From Capsulimonas sp. (GTDB lineage: Bacteria; Armatimonadota; Armatimonadia; Armatimonadales; Capsulimonadaceae), in NCBI GenBank assembly GCA_025963815.1, contig JAOQAA010000723.1:1-5712 (forward strand): a DNA stretch of 5,712 bases. The letters run 5' to 3'. Of this stretch, positions 1 to 5,546 are shown piece by piece (position 1 is the first letter of the stretch; every line of letters begins with the position of its first letter). Below the pieces are notes generated by a model. That model made no database searches, was not told the DNA's origin, and was given only the letters and a program-made list of their open reading frames with translations. The translations under genes and the position numbers were made by a program.

Positions 1-92
1 GTCTTGCGCGCCTGTGCACTGGGATCTGCCTGCGCCGGGATGGAAAAAGCAAAACATGCGATTAATATTGCAATAATTGCGTCAGGTCTCAT
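1..92 (-). CDS. Secreted or periplasmic protein, N-terminal 30 codons only (cut by window edge)
   Basis: The minus strand reads an ATG at 92 and stays open to the window edge for 30 codons. The product starts MRPDAIIAILIACFAFSIPAQA, which has the form of a short signal peptide: Arg at residue 2, a hydrophobic core at about 5-18, and an AQA cleavage site before ADPSAQARK or DPSAQARK. A GGAGA ribosome-binding site lies at 101-105, 8 bases from the start, and a promoter-like pair sits further upstream. The few mature residues (ADPSAQARK) resemble the start of the mature neighbour encoded at 231-767 (ADPNAPLRQ), so a tandem paralogue of that SnoaL-like protein is possible. This rests on nine residues and is inference. 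The rest of the protein is outside the window, so no function is assigned. Confidence 0.7.
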   Translation of the reverse strand, partial: MRPDAIIAILIACFAFSIPAQADPSAQARK

Positions 93-131
93 TCTGATTG
101 TCTCCGTGCCTTGCGAGAAAACATTGAAACC

Positions 132-160
132 ATTCTACCATTAATAGTACTTTTAAGCAA
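132..160 (-). promoter_or_regulatory. Candidate sigma-70-type promoter for the truncated left-edge gene
   Basis: On the minus strand TTGCTT (155-160) and TAGAAT (132-137) are separated by exactly 17 bases. The -10 matches the consensus at five of six positions; the -35 matches only in its first three and is weak. Transcription would start near position 125, giving a leader of about 30 bases before the ATG at 92, with the GGAGA ribosome-binding site inside it. The stretch is AT-rich compared with its surroundings, which supports the call. The -35 overlaps a short AAGC tandem run (155-166). Confidence 0.45.
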
Positions 161-176
161 GCAAGCATGAGCGGCT

Positions 177-209
177 GGATGGCGCGTGCTGCGCCATCCG
201 ATGTTTTTT
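177..209. terminator. Hairpin with T-run, terminator-like, between the SnoaL gene and the left-edge gene
   Basis: A perfect 9-bp stem (177-185 with 191-199) encloses a 5-base loop. On the plus strand it is followed, after four bases, by six Ts (204-209). The hairpin lies 31 bases past the stop of the leftward SnoaL-like gene, where that transcript would be expected to end. The T-run, however, lies on the wrong side for a leftward transcript and would serve rightward transcription instead. In the minus orientation the stem is GC-rich but no U-tract follows directly, so its efficiency for the SnoaL gene is uncertain. No rightward gene is visible to its left. Confidence 0.5.
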
Positions 210-230
210 GCTAATCGTGTTGACCTGTCG

Positions 231-767
231 TTACGGCTGAGCGGTTTCCACCACTTCGCCATTGAGCTTGGTGCTGCTGTGACCATCTAAAATCCGTGAC
301 TGAGTCAGGATGTACTGCGAGCCCTTCTTCGCCCAGTAGTCGCGGGACCGGCCGGCGCTGTGGTATTCGTAGACGTTGCCGTTGGGGGCGGTGATGCGGC
401 CGGTGAAGTCGGATTTGTCGATGACGACCACTCCGCCCGCGACGACTTTGAGCGAGAGAACTTTGTCATGGCCCTTGAGCGTCGCCTTCAGGCCGTAGCC
501 TTCCACGTCGGCCAGCTTTTTGTAAAGCTCGCGCAGCTGCTCTCGCCCGGAAGGATTGTAATCGCCGGCCTTATCGATGGTGACGAAGTCCGGATCGTAG
601 TAGGACGCCACGGTGCTGAAATCACGATGCGCCATGGCGTTGTTCATGATGTTGTAATTACGCTGGATCGTCTGGCGCAGGGGCGCGTTCGGGTCCGCCG
701 CGTGCCCGGCGATGGGCAGCGCGAGCGCTGCGAGAGAGTAGAACAGCAAAGAATTAGAAGTGCGCAT
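231..767 (-). CDS. Secreted SnoaL/NTF2-like (DUF4440-type) protein
   Basis: The product is 178 residues, about 155 after cleavage, which fits a single NTF2-like domain. Residues 1-23 form a signal peptide ending in GHA before ADPN, so the protein is probably periplasmic or secreted. The mature part shows the usual plan of the superfamily: an N-terminal helix (about 28-46), an aspartate/tyrosine-rich turn with SYYDPDFVTID (55-65), the GREQL segment (74-78), then strands ending with RDYWAKKGSQYILTQSRIL (142-160). The family covers polyketide cyclases, isomerases and many proteins of unknown role, so no reaction is assigned. The start at 767 is preferred to the in-frame ATG at 791: it begins right at the signal peptide's n-region and has AAGGA (778-782) 10 bases upstream, whereas the upstream ATG has only a weak AGG. 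The gap to the GH76 gene is 85 bp. Confidence 0.8.
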   Translation of the reverse strand: MRTSNSLLFYSLAALALPIAGHAADPNAPLRQTIQRNYNIMNNAMAHRDFSTVASYYDPDFVTIDKAGDYNPSGREQLRELYKKLADVEGYGLKATLKGHDKVLSLKVVAGGVVVIDKSDFTGRITAPNGNVYEYHSAGRSRDYWAKKGSQYILTQSRILDGHSSTKLNGEVVETAQP

Positions 768-852
768 GCGGCCGAAGTCCTTGTCTGACATAATTTAGGT
801 ACGCCTAGTTTACCATATGAAAAGTAATCTCGGTGTTGGCAGGCTCCGTGTG

Positions 853-2040
853 TCAGGCTGTCTTCTTGGCGGTCTTCGCGGGCGTTCCCGTCTCCGGGTA
901 GGGAGTGAGCAGCCAGAAGAGGCGGGCGGCGGCGGCGTTTTCGATCAGTTTCTTTCGCTCGTTGGGTTTATGTTTTGCTTCGTTCCAATAGCCGCCGTCG
1001 GGATCTCGAACGTGTTCGTAGGCGAATGCAGCTTCGCTGCGGACGGCGTCGAGATATTTGATGTCGCGCGTCACGTCGTAGAGGCGAAGCAGGGATTCGC
1101 AGAAGAGGTGTGTGAAGAGCGCGGAGCCCTCCGTCTTGTGCAGCGATCCGGTCTTGGGATCGGTCCACTGGGCAAGACCGGCGTCCGCCATGCGGCGCGC
1201 TTCAGCCAGCGCTTTTTTGTCGCCTTGCATCTGGTAAAGCAGGACATCGGTGCGGATCGCTAAGCCGGTATTATAGGTCCACTTCGTCTTTTCGACTTTG
1301 CCTTTGAGATCGATATTATCCCAGTAGAGGCCATCCGAATCTTGGAGCTTATCTTTCGTCCACTTGCGGATTTTGAGCGCCCACGAGAGCTGGGCCTTAT
1401 CATGGCCGACCTGATAAAGACGCAGCGCCGCTGCGGAGGCGGGCGTATTGGAGCAGGTGTTCTTGGATTTGCGGTCGAGCTTCCAATAAACGCCGCCGTC
1501 CAGTTTGCTGTCCCATCCGCTGAGGACGAATTTCTGAGTCGCGCGGGCTTTCTTGAGGAAGTTAGGGTTTTTCGTGGTTTCGTAGGCTTCCACGAGGCCC
1601 AGCACGAGCCACTCGTTGTCGTCGTAATACTTATCGGTTCCGCCGGGGCCGGAGCAGTAGGCGTTGTAGCCGGACGGCCCACTCTTGGGCTTGGGGTCCC
1701 AGTAACTTTCCAGGCCATGCGTGAACTCGTAGAGCGCTGCCTTATACTTTTTTGGGTTCTCATGGGCGGCTGCGGCGAGCACCGTAAACTGGACGCCGTT
1801 TGCCCACATAAAATCGTAGGGCAGCTCTTTAGGATCGACAGGAACCCGGGAGCGATAGCGGTAAGTCTTGGCGTCGTAGAAATGGGTCTGAATGTAGTCG
1901 GTCTGTTCCTCCGCCTTTTGCCGGTAATCGGCGTGGGCGGGAGCCGCCGTCAGGATGGCGGATAGGGCGGCCATCGCCGCAAACATCGCGGCGGCGTTCG
2001 GGATCGTCATTATCTTGTGAAGCCTCCTCATTCGAACCAT
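853..2040 (-). CDS. Secreted glycoside hydrolase family 76 protein (alpha-1,6-mannanase type)
   Basis: The product is 395 residues from the ATG at 2040. Residues 1-37 are a signal peptide: basic n-region RMRRLHK, an Ala/Met-rich core, and cleavage AHA before DYRQ. The rest matches a GH76 (alpha/alpha)6 barrel. The key mark is YYDDNEW (138-144), with the paired aspartates 140-141 that are the catalytic acids of family 76. GGVYWK (182-187), NTCSNTPA (194-201) and WTYNTG (254-259) are also family-like. GH76 enzymes cut alpha-1,6-mannan backbones, as in fungal cell walls or mycobacterial lipomannan; the actual substrate here is unknown. The tail after the barrel is short and Lys/Thr/Ala-rich (about 384-395), and there is no visible carbohydrate-binding module. 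The start is uncertain. The frame also opens at a TTG (2049); ATG 2040 and 2031 both keep the basic n-region; ATG 2010 has AGGAGG 12 bases upstream but would lose it. No sugar transporter or other glycosidase lies nearby. Confidence 0.85.
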   Translation of the reverse strand: MVRMRRLHKIMTIPNAAAMFAAMAALSAILTAAPAHADYRQKAEEQTDYIQTHFYDAKTYRYRSRVPVDPKELPYDFMWANGVQFTVLAAAAHENPKKYKAALYEFTHGLESYWDPKPKSGPSGYNAYCSGPGGTDKYYDDNEWLVLGLVEAYETTKNPNFLKKARATQKFVLSGWDSKLDGGVYWKLDRKSKNTCSNTPASAAALRLYQVGHDKAQLSWALKIRKWTKDKLQDSDGLYWDNIDLKGKVEKTKWTYNTGLAIRTDVLLYQMQGDKKALAEARRMADAGLAQWTDPKTGSLHKTEGSALFTHLFCESLLRLYDVTRDIKYLDAVRSEAAFAYEHVRDPDGGYWNEAKHKPNERKKLIENAAAARLFWLLTPYPETGTPAKTAKKTA

Positions 2041-2131
2041 TTCTTCCAACTCTCAGACAGCGCTGTGGGACCTGCTTTGTGAGACAGGGGGAATCCGCCC
2101 CGCTTCATTAAGGCCGCGCCCTTTTCTATTT

Positions 2132-3058
2132 CTATACCTGAATTTCCGTCAAAAGGTTCGCGAGCGTTAGACTATCGTCCCGATACTCGCCGCCGTCTTC
2201 CACGGTCCACCAGGCCGAGAGCACCGCCTGCGCCACCGCCCAGCCACACACTCGCGCCCGGTCGAAGCCCAATAAGTCCGCCAGCTGATGCGCCCGGCGC
2301 TCCAGCAGCTTCCCGGGATCGGCGTGCGCATGGCGGTCCTCCCACAAATTGCGCAGCAGCGCGCCGACCTCGTACGTCGGCTCTCCGACCAGCCCCTTCG
2401 GATCGATCGCTACCCAGGTTTCGCCCGACGACAGAATATTGTCATGGTGAAGATCTCCGTGCAGAAGAACAGGTTCGTCCGACGAAGCGAGCAGCTCCGC
2501 GAACAGCGTCTCTGCTTCTTGCACGATCGCCTTGGGGAATGGCCCGGTCCCGCCGCCGAATCGCTTGCGCATCTTTGCGAACCCATCGCCCCAATCGGCG
2601 ACGGTGGGAAAGGCGAGTCCCACGGGCGCGGGCCGCCAGAGGCGGCGCATCACATCGGCGGCGATGGCCGTCGCCTCTGTATCGCCCTCCTCGCTCGCCA
2701 TTCCCACCAGCGTCTCGCCCGGAACCAATCGCTCCAGCAGCATGATATTCTGCGCATCATCGGAAGCCATCAGCCGCACCGCGCCACGCCCATCATACAC
2801 ACGCAGCGCCGCGCGCTCGTTGTTCATATCACCCGCTGGCGGGCCGATTTTCAGCACCGCGAGACTGCCATCCACGCGCATGGCGCTCGTGACATAGTTA
2901 TACGAGAGGTTGGGAAACGCCGGGAGCAGCGTCAAGTTCCAGCGGCGAGCGCAATCGTTCAGCAGGCCAGGCAGGGATTCGAGCCATTGGGCGCCGTTGG
3001 GATCCAATGCGTTAATCGTGCGAACGAAGTTGTGAGGGAGATCGAGAGAAGGGCTCAT
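2132..3058 (-). CDS. Aminoglycoside/hydroxyurea-type phosphotransferase (streptomycin 6-kinase family)
   Basis: The product is 308 residues, about the usual length for the APH(6)/hydroxyurea resistance kinase family. The N-lobe lysine is in LAVLKIGPP (K70), with its likely partner glutamate in NNERAAL (E81). The catalytic loop is HGDLHHDN (200-207), with D202 as the catalytic base and N207 a metal ligand, followed by AIDPKG (217-222), the DFG-equivalent. The trailing GEPTYEVGALLRN (225-237) is very typical of this family. Members transfer phosphate from ATP to streptomycin or hydroxyurea; chromosomal homologues in environmental bacteria may act on other compounds, so resistance is not established. 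No Shine-Dalgarno sequence is seen before the ATG at 3058, though the predicted N-terminus fits the family. The gene stands alone between the BIME-like element on its upstream side and the GH76 gene 91 bp downstream. No mobile-element gene is near, which argues for a resident rather than a recently acquired gene. Confidence 0.88.
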   Translation of the reverse strand: MSPSLDLPHNFVRTINALDPNGAQWLESLPGLLNDCARRWNLTLLPAFPNLSYNYVTSAMRVDGSLAVLKIGPPAGDMNNERAALRVYDGRGAVRLMASDDAQNIMLLERLVPGETLVGMASEEGDTEATAIAADVMRRLWRPAPVGLAFPTVADWGDGFAKMRKRFGGGTGPFPKAIVQEAETLFAELLASSDEPVLLHGDLHHDNILSSGETWVAIDPKGLVGEPTYEVGALLRNLWEDRHAHADPGKLLERRAHQLADLLGFDRARVCGWAVAQAVLSAWWTVEDGGEYRDDSLTLANLLTEIQV

Positions 3059-3079
3059 TTGGTTACGTGTAGGAATCGC

Positions 3080-3093
3080 GGGTTATAAAACCC
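3080..3093 (-). promoter_or_regulatory. Palindrome with -10-like hexamer upstream of the phosphotransferase
   Basis: A perfect inverted repeat GGGTT-ATAA-AACCC spans 3080-3093. On the minus strand it contains TATAAC (3082-3087), a good -10 hexamer about 23 bases before the ATG at 3058. No convincing -35 box is found 16-18 bases further up. The resulting leader would be about 16 bases and has no Shine-Dalgarno sequence. The symmetry could be an operator overlapping the promoter, but a 5-bp arm also occurs by chance. Confidence 0.3.
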
Positions 3094-3154
3094 ATGGCTA
3101 GGAAAATGCGCGTGCATAGGCTTTATGCTATTGTTAACGCCAGCATCGTGTTAT

Positions 3155-3265
3155 CGGGTGGCATGCCGGCAGCTCTGGGCAGGCATGTTCTGCGATCGAG
3201 AGGCAACGTCGCGTTCTGCTTCGTACGCAATACATGCCTGCCCAGAGCTGCCGGCATGCCACCCG
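3155..3265. repeat. Perfect 34-bp inverted repeat: BIME-like pair of REP-type hairpins
   Basis: The arms 3155-3188 and 3232-3265 are exact reverse complements over 34 bases, separated by 43 bases. U-G and U-A pairs could extend the stem four more steps on a plus-strand RNA (3151-3154 with 3266-3269). Each arm also folds alone: CATGCC pairs with GGCATG, then a G-A mismatch, then two more pairs, around an 8-base loop (3162-3187 and 3233-3258). Directly 5' of each hairpin, on its own strand, is GTGG (3158-3161 plus, 3259-3262 minus), which matches the GT(A/G)G foot of REP sequences. Two REP units in opposite orientation with a short linker is the BIME layout. The linker also has partial dyad symmetry (TGCG at 3191-3194 with CGCA at 3226-3229). 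No coding frame here is credible. A MITE-like element with terminal inverted repeats is the alternative, but no target-site duplication is evident. Confidence 0.75.
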
Positions 3266-3281
3266 GTGAAAGTTACCGAAC

Positions 3282-3317
3282 AAAAAACTACCCCATGAAC
3301 TGTGGGGGGCGGGGGTA
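3282..3317 (-). terminator. Intrinsic terminator of the two-gene chelatase operon
   Basis: On the minus strand the hairpin is followed by a T-run of six (3282-3287). Two pairings are possible: CCCCA/TGGGG (3303-3307 with 3291-3295, 7-base loop), or TACCCC/GGGGTA (3312-3317 with 3289-3294, longer loop) that ends almost at the T-run. The stop of the last chelatase gene is at 3361, so the hairpin starts about 44 bases downstream. Position, orientation and T-run all agree. Confidence 0.65.
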
Positions 3318-3360
3318 TCTTGCTCTGGTTCCCCAGAATTGGTTCGGAGGGGCCTCATCC

Positions 3361-3732
3361 TTATCCCCGCACGGCCGCCGCGCGGTCGGCCAAAACTTCG
3401 GTTACGGTTTCGCTGGCGCCGAGGTAGCGCCCCATGGAAAATTTTATGTTCGGGTGACGGGCCTGGGCTTCGTCGAGCAGGGTGGGGAGGTCGTCGGCGA
3501 CGTGGGTGCCGGTGTGCAGGAAGTAGGGAACGGCGGTGACGTCGGAGGCGCCCTGCGCGGCGCAGGAGTCCAGGGCGTCTTTGATCGTCGGTTCGTTGCA
3601 CTCCATAAATCCGACTTCGACGATGTCAAAGGCCTGACGCGCTTTGATGACGTCGACGACGCGGAACATCTCTTTGTTGGACGCCGGGCGCGGCGACCCG
3701 TGCACCATCACGACAAGGGCGGTTTTCGGCAT
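3361..3732 (-). CDS. cbiX: Short CbiX-type sirohydrochlorin chelatase
   Basis: The product is 123 residues, the size of the single-domain CbiX-small form. It begins MPKTALVVMVHGSPRP, in which H11 of HGS is the first metal/porphyrin-site histidine. The second site is PYFLHTGTHVADDLP (69-83), where H77 occupies the conserved GxHxxxDxP position; H73 is a further nearby histidine. VEVGFMECNEPTI (38-50) is the typical strand after the first helix. The family inserts Co2+ or Fe2+ into sirohydrochlorin for cobalamin or siroheme; which metal applies here cannot be told from sequence, and no other tetrapyrrole gene is in the window. It is the second gene of an operon, starting 29 bp after the stop of the neighbouring chelatase-like gene, with a weak AGAAAGA ribosome-binding site about 10 bases before the ATG. 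An intrinsic terminator follows it. Confidence 0.82.
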   Translation of the reverse strand: MPKTALVVMVHGSPRPASNKEMFRVVDVIKARQAFDIVEVGFMECNEPTIKDALDSCAAQGASDVTAVPYFLHTGTHVADDLPTLLDEAQARHPNIKFSMGRYLGASETVTEVLADRAAAVRG

Positions 3733-3761
3733 AGTTCGGTTCTTTCTAACGACGGCATCTT

Positions 3762-4259
3762 TTACTCAACGGCGATGCGGACGGGCGTTCCGGGTTCGGG
3801 AACACGCGGGCAGCTGGGCGTGGCGTACAGCGGGCACTCCGGGTTGGCGCGGCAGCCGCGCGCGGCGGCGGTAAGGTCGTCGCGCCAGGCGTCCGGCCCG
3901 AGAGGATGATTCGCGCTTTCGATCAAGGCGTCCGCGAGACGTTCGTCGAAGCCAATGGCGTCGGCGATCACAAACTCAATCTGGGGGTAGTGCGGGCGCA
4001 CGGCGTCCACATGCTCCGGCAGGCTTTTGGAGACGAAGTATCCTGGGACCAGAAAGAAGGGCAGGACGACAATGCGCGTTGCGCCGGCGTCCTTGCAGCG
4101 AGCGACGGCTTCAGGAAACGTCGGGACCGAGTAATTCATGTACCCGATTTCCACGACTGAATAGTCGCCGCGACGGCGCAGCCGCCCGGCGTGAGCTTCC
4201 AGCGCCTCGCCGGCGCCGCAGAGAAGCGATCCGTGTGAGAAAAGAATCAATGCATCCAT
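3762..4259 (-). CDS. Divergent CbiX-family protein with altered metal site and C-terminal Cys cluster
   Basis: The product is 165 residues from the ATG at 4259. The first 120 or so align with the neighbouring CbiX: LILFSHGSLL carries H9, and VVEIGYMNYSVPTF (35-48) matches its VEVGFMECNEPTI. The second site reads PFFLVPGYFVSKSLP (67-81), with F75 where the neighbour has its metal-binding His, and Ser-Lys-Ser in place of the Ala-Asp-Asp before Leu-Pro. The C-terminal extension (about 120-165) holds three cysteines, C136, C142 and C150, in a Pro-rich context; this could bind metal or an Fe-S cluster, which is inference. The frame is open to 4361, but that longer form would overlap the divergent MFS gene and lacks a ribosome-binding site. 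ATG 4259 has AAGGG 12 bases upstream and starts right at the first beta strand. It is the first gene of the chelatase operon. It may be a partner subunit, a chelatase with another metal-site geometry, or a regulator. Confidence 0.75.
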   Translation of the reverse strand: MDALILFSHGSLLCGAGEALEAHAGRLRRRGDYSVVEIGYMNYSVPTFPEAVARCKDAGATRIVVLPFFLVPGYFVSKSLPEHVDAVRPHYPQIEFVIADAIGFDERLADALIESANHPLGPDAWRDDLTAAARGCRANPECPLYATPSCPRVPEPGTPVRIAVE

Positions 4260-4260
4260 A

Positions 4261-4302
4261 GCAATATGATACCCTTCGGGTAACATTGCCGCTCGCTGCG
4301 GC
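4261..4302 (-). promoter_or_regulatory. Leader hairpins covering the ribosome-binding site of the first chelatase gene
   Basis: Directly before the ATG at 4259 the minus-strand leader can fold as a two-part stem: GCAAT with ATTGC (4285-4289 with 4261-4265) and TACCC with GGGTA (4278-4282 with 4270-4274), closing on a 3-base loop. The AAGGG ribosome-binding site (4272-4276) would be inside the upper stem. A second perfect 5-bp hairpin, GCCGC/GCGGC (4288-4292 with 4298-4302), overlaps the lower stem by two bases, so the two folds would compete. On the minus strand TATCAT (4266-4271) also resembles a -10, but it would leave almost no leader. A role in translation control is inference. Confidence 0.4.
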
Positions 4303-4337
4303 GTTGTAGGAATTAGGAACGGTAAGGGGGACGGAGA

Positions 4338-5546
4338 ATGACGTTGGCGGAAAGCGCGCAAGGCGGCAAGTTGGCGGAGCGTGAGAACAAGCGCCGGCGG
4401 GACCGGATCGCCGTATCGGCGGTTTTCTTTTTGAACGGGCTAGGCATGGCGACGTGGGTCTCGCGAATCCCGGCGGTTCAGGAGCGGCTGGGGGTAGGCA
4501 CGGGCGTGCTGGGCCTGGCGCTGCTGGCGATTGCTGCGGGAGCGCTGATCGCAATGCCGGTGACGGGCTGGCTGGCGGCGCGCTGGGGCAACCAGCGGAT
4601 GGCGTCGGTCGGCCTTGTGATGCTCTGCGCCGCGCTGCCGCTGGCGGCGCTTGCGACGAACGCCTGGCTTTTGGGGCTGGCCCTGCTGCTTCTCGGCATG
4701 GGAAACGGAACGGTCGACGTCTCACAGAATGCCGAAGCGGTGGAGGTGGAGCGCGAGTGGGGTTCACCGATCATGTCATCGTTCCATGCTCTGTGGAGCG
4801 TTGGCGGCGTAACGGGCGCCGCACTGGGCGGTCTGCTCGCGCAGTTCGGCGTTTCGCCGATCTTGCACCTCAGCGTCGTGGCGGCGTTGGTGCTGACGGC
4901 GGGGCTGGCCGCCGCCCGGCAAATGCCGCCGGCGCGGGCGGCCGATCCAAGCGCTCATCCGGGCGGCGCGCCTTTGTTTACGCTGCCGACCCCGGCGCTG
5001 TTCGCCATCGGCGTGGTGGCGTTTTGCAGCATGCTGACCGAAGGCGCTCTGTCGGACTGGAGTGGGATCTATCTGCACAGGAACCTGCACGCCGGCGCGG
5101 GGATTGCGGCGTCCGGTTATGCGGTCTTTGCCGGAGCGATGTTCGCGGGGCGCGTCGCCGGCGACTTTCTGACCCATCGGTTCGGCCCTGTGCGGATCGT
5201 GCGCTGGGGCGGAATGCTTGCGGCGGCCGGGATGGCCGTGGCCCTGCTCGTCGGGCAAACATGGGCGGCCCTTCTGGGATTCGCCTTGATCGGACTCGGC
5301 GTGGCGATCATCGTGCCGATCGCGTTCAGCGCCGCTGGAAACACGCCCAGCATGGCTCCGTCCGCCGCGATCGCCGCCGTGTCCTCGACAGGGTATTTCG
5401 GTTTTCTCGTCGGTCCGCCGCTGATCGGATTTATCGCCGAAGTCGTCACACTGCGCGGGGCGCTGATTGTAGTCGCCCTGCTTTGTCTGCTCGTCAGCTT
5501 CCTCGCCAGCAGCGTCTCCCGCGTTTCGGATTCACCTGCCCATTAA
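4338..5546 (+). CDS. MFS transporter, YbjJ-like
   Basis: The product is 402 residues with a basic cytoplasmic N-terminus (residues 11-23, rich in Lys and Arg) and about 12 hydrophobic segments, near 25-45, 55-78, 88-107, 110-128, 148-170, 175-193, 217-235, 255-275, 286-304, 308-330, 345-368 and 372-392. Residues about 194-215 form the usual central cytoplasmic loop. GWLAARWGNQRM (77-88) is the motif A region. GNGTVDVSQNAEAVEVE (122-138) followed by PIMSSFHALWSVGG (144-157) is the signature stretch of the YbjJ-like/FucP-related branch. It is an inner-membrane secondary transporter; its substrate cannot be told, and efflux is a family-level guess. The start is well marked: AAGGGGG (4324-4330) lies 7 bases before the ATG. 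It is the only clearly supported rightward gene and diverges from the chelatase operon across 78 bp. Confidence 0.88.
   Translation: MTLAESAQGGKLAERENKRRRDRIAVSAVFFLNGLGMATWVSRIPAVQERLGVGTGVLGLALLAIAAGALIAMPVTGWLAARWGNQRMASVGLVMLCAALPLAALATNAWLLGLALLLLGMGNGTVDVSQNAEAVEVEREWGSPIMSSFHALWSVGGVTGAALGGLLAQFGVSPILHLSVVAALVLTAGLAAARQMPPARAADPSAHPGGAPLFTLPTPALFAIGVVAFCSMLTEGALSDWSGIYLHRNLHAGAGIAASGYAVFAGAMFAGRVAGDFLTHRFGPVRIVRWGGMLAAAGMAVALLVGQTWAALLGFALIGLGVAIIVPIAFSAAGNTPSMAPSAAIAAVSSTGYFGFLVGPPLIGFIAEVVTLRGALIVVALLCLLVSFLASSVSRVSDSPAH

Noticed and set aside
1342..1965. Plus-strand open frame of 207 codons inside the GH76 gene
   Set aside because: Antisense to the GH76 catalytic domain. The translation looks like the complement of that gene, with no membrane or domain pattern of its own.
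2057..2066. Perfect 10-bp palindrome ACAGCGCTGT upstream of the GH76 gene
   Set aside because: A 10-bp palindrome is common by chance at this length and there is no recognised regulator motif or promoter pairing to support an operator.
2288..3088. Long plus-strand open frame (266 codons) opposite the phosphotransferase
   Set aside because: It is antisense to a gene with all catalytic motifs intact. The translation is Arg/His/Gln-rich with no recognisable domain, as expected of a shadow frame in GC-rich coding DNA.
3155..3265. Reading the 34-bp inverted repeat as an intrinsic terminator or a CRISPR-like repeat
   Set aside because: No T-run follows it in either direction and there are only two inverted copies, not spaced direct repeats. 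The GTGG-foot hairpins fit a REP pair better.
3094..3909. Plus-strand open frame of 271 codons from the gap through the chelatase genes
   Set aside because: It runs through the inverted repeat and the terminator and then antisense to two convincing CbiX-family genes. No domain or ribosome-binding site supports it.
4260..4361. N-terminal extension of the divergent CbiX protein to an ATG at 4361
   Set aside because: It would overlap the well-marked MFS start, has no ribosome-binding site, and the added residues have no family similarity.
4111..4767. Minus-strand open frame of 218 codons rich in Pro, Arg, Ser and Ala
   Set aside because: It overlaps the first chelatase gene in another frame and is antisense to the start of the MFS gene. 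Its composition is typical of a high-GC shadow frame.
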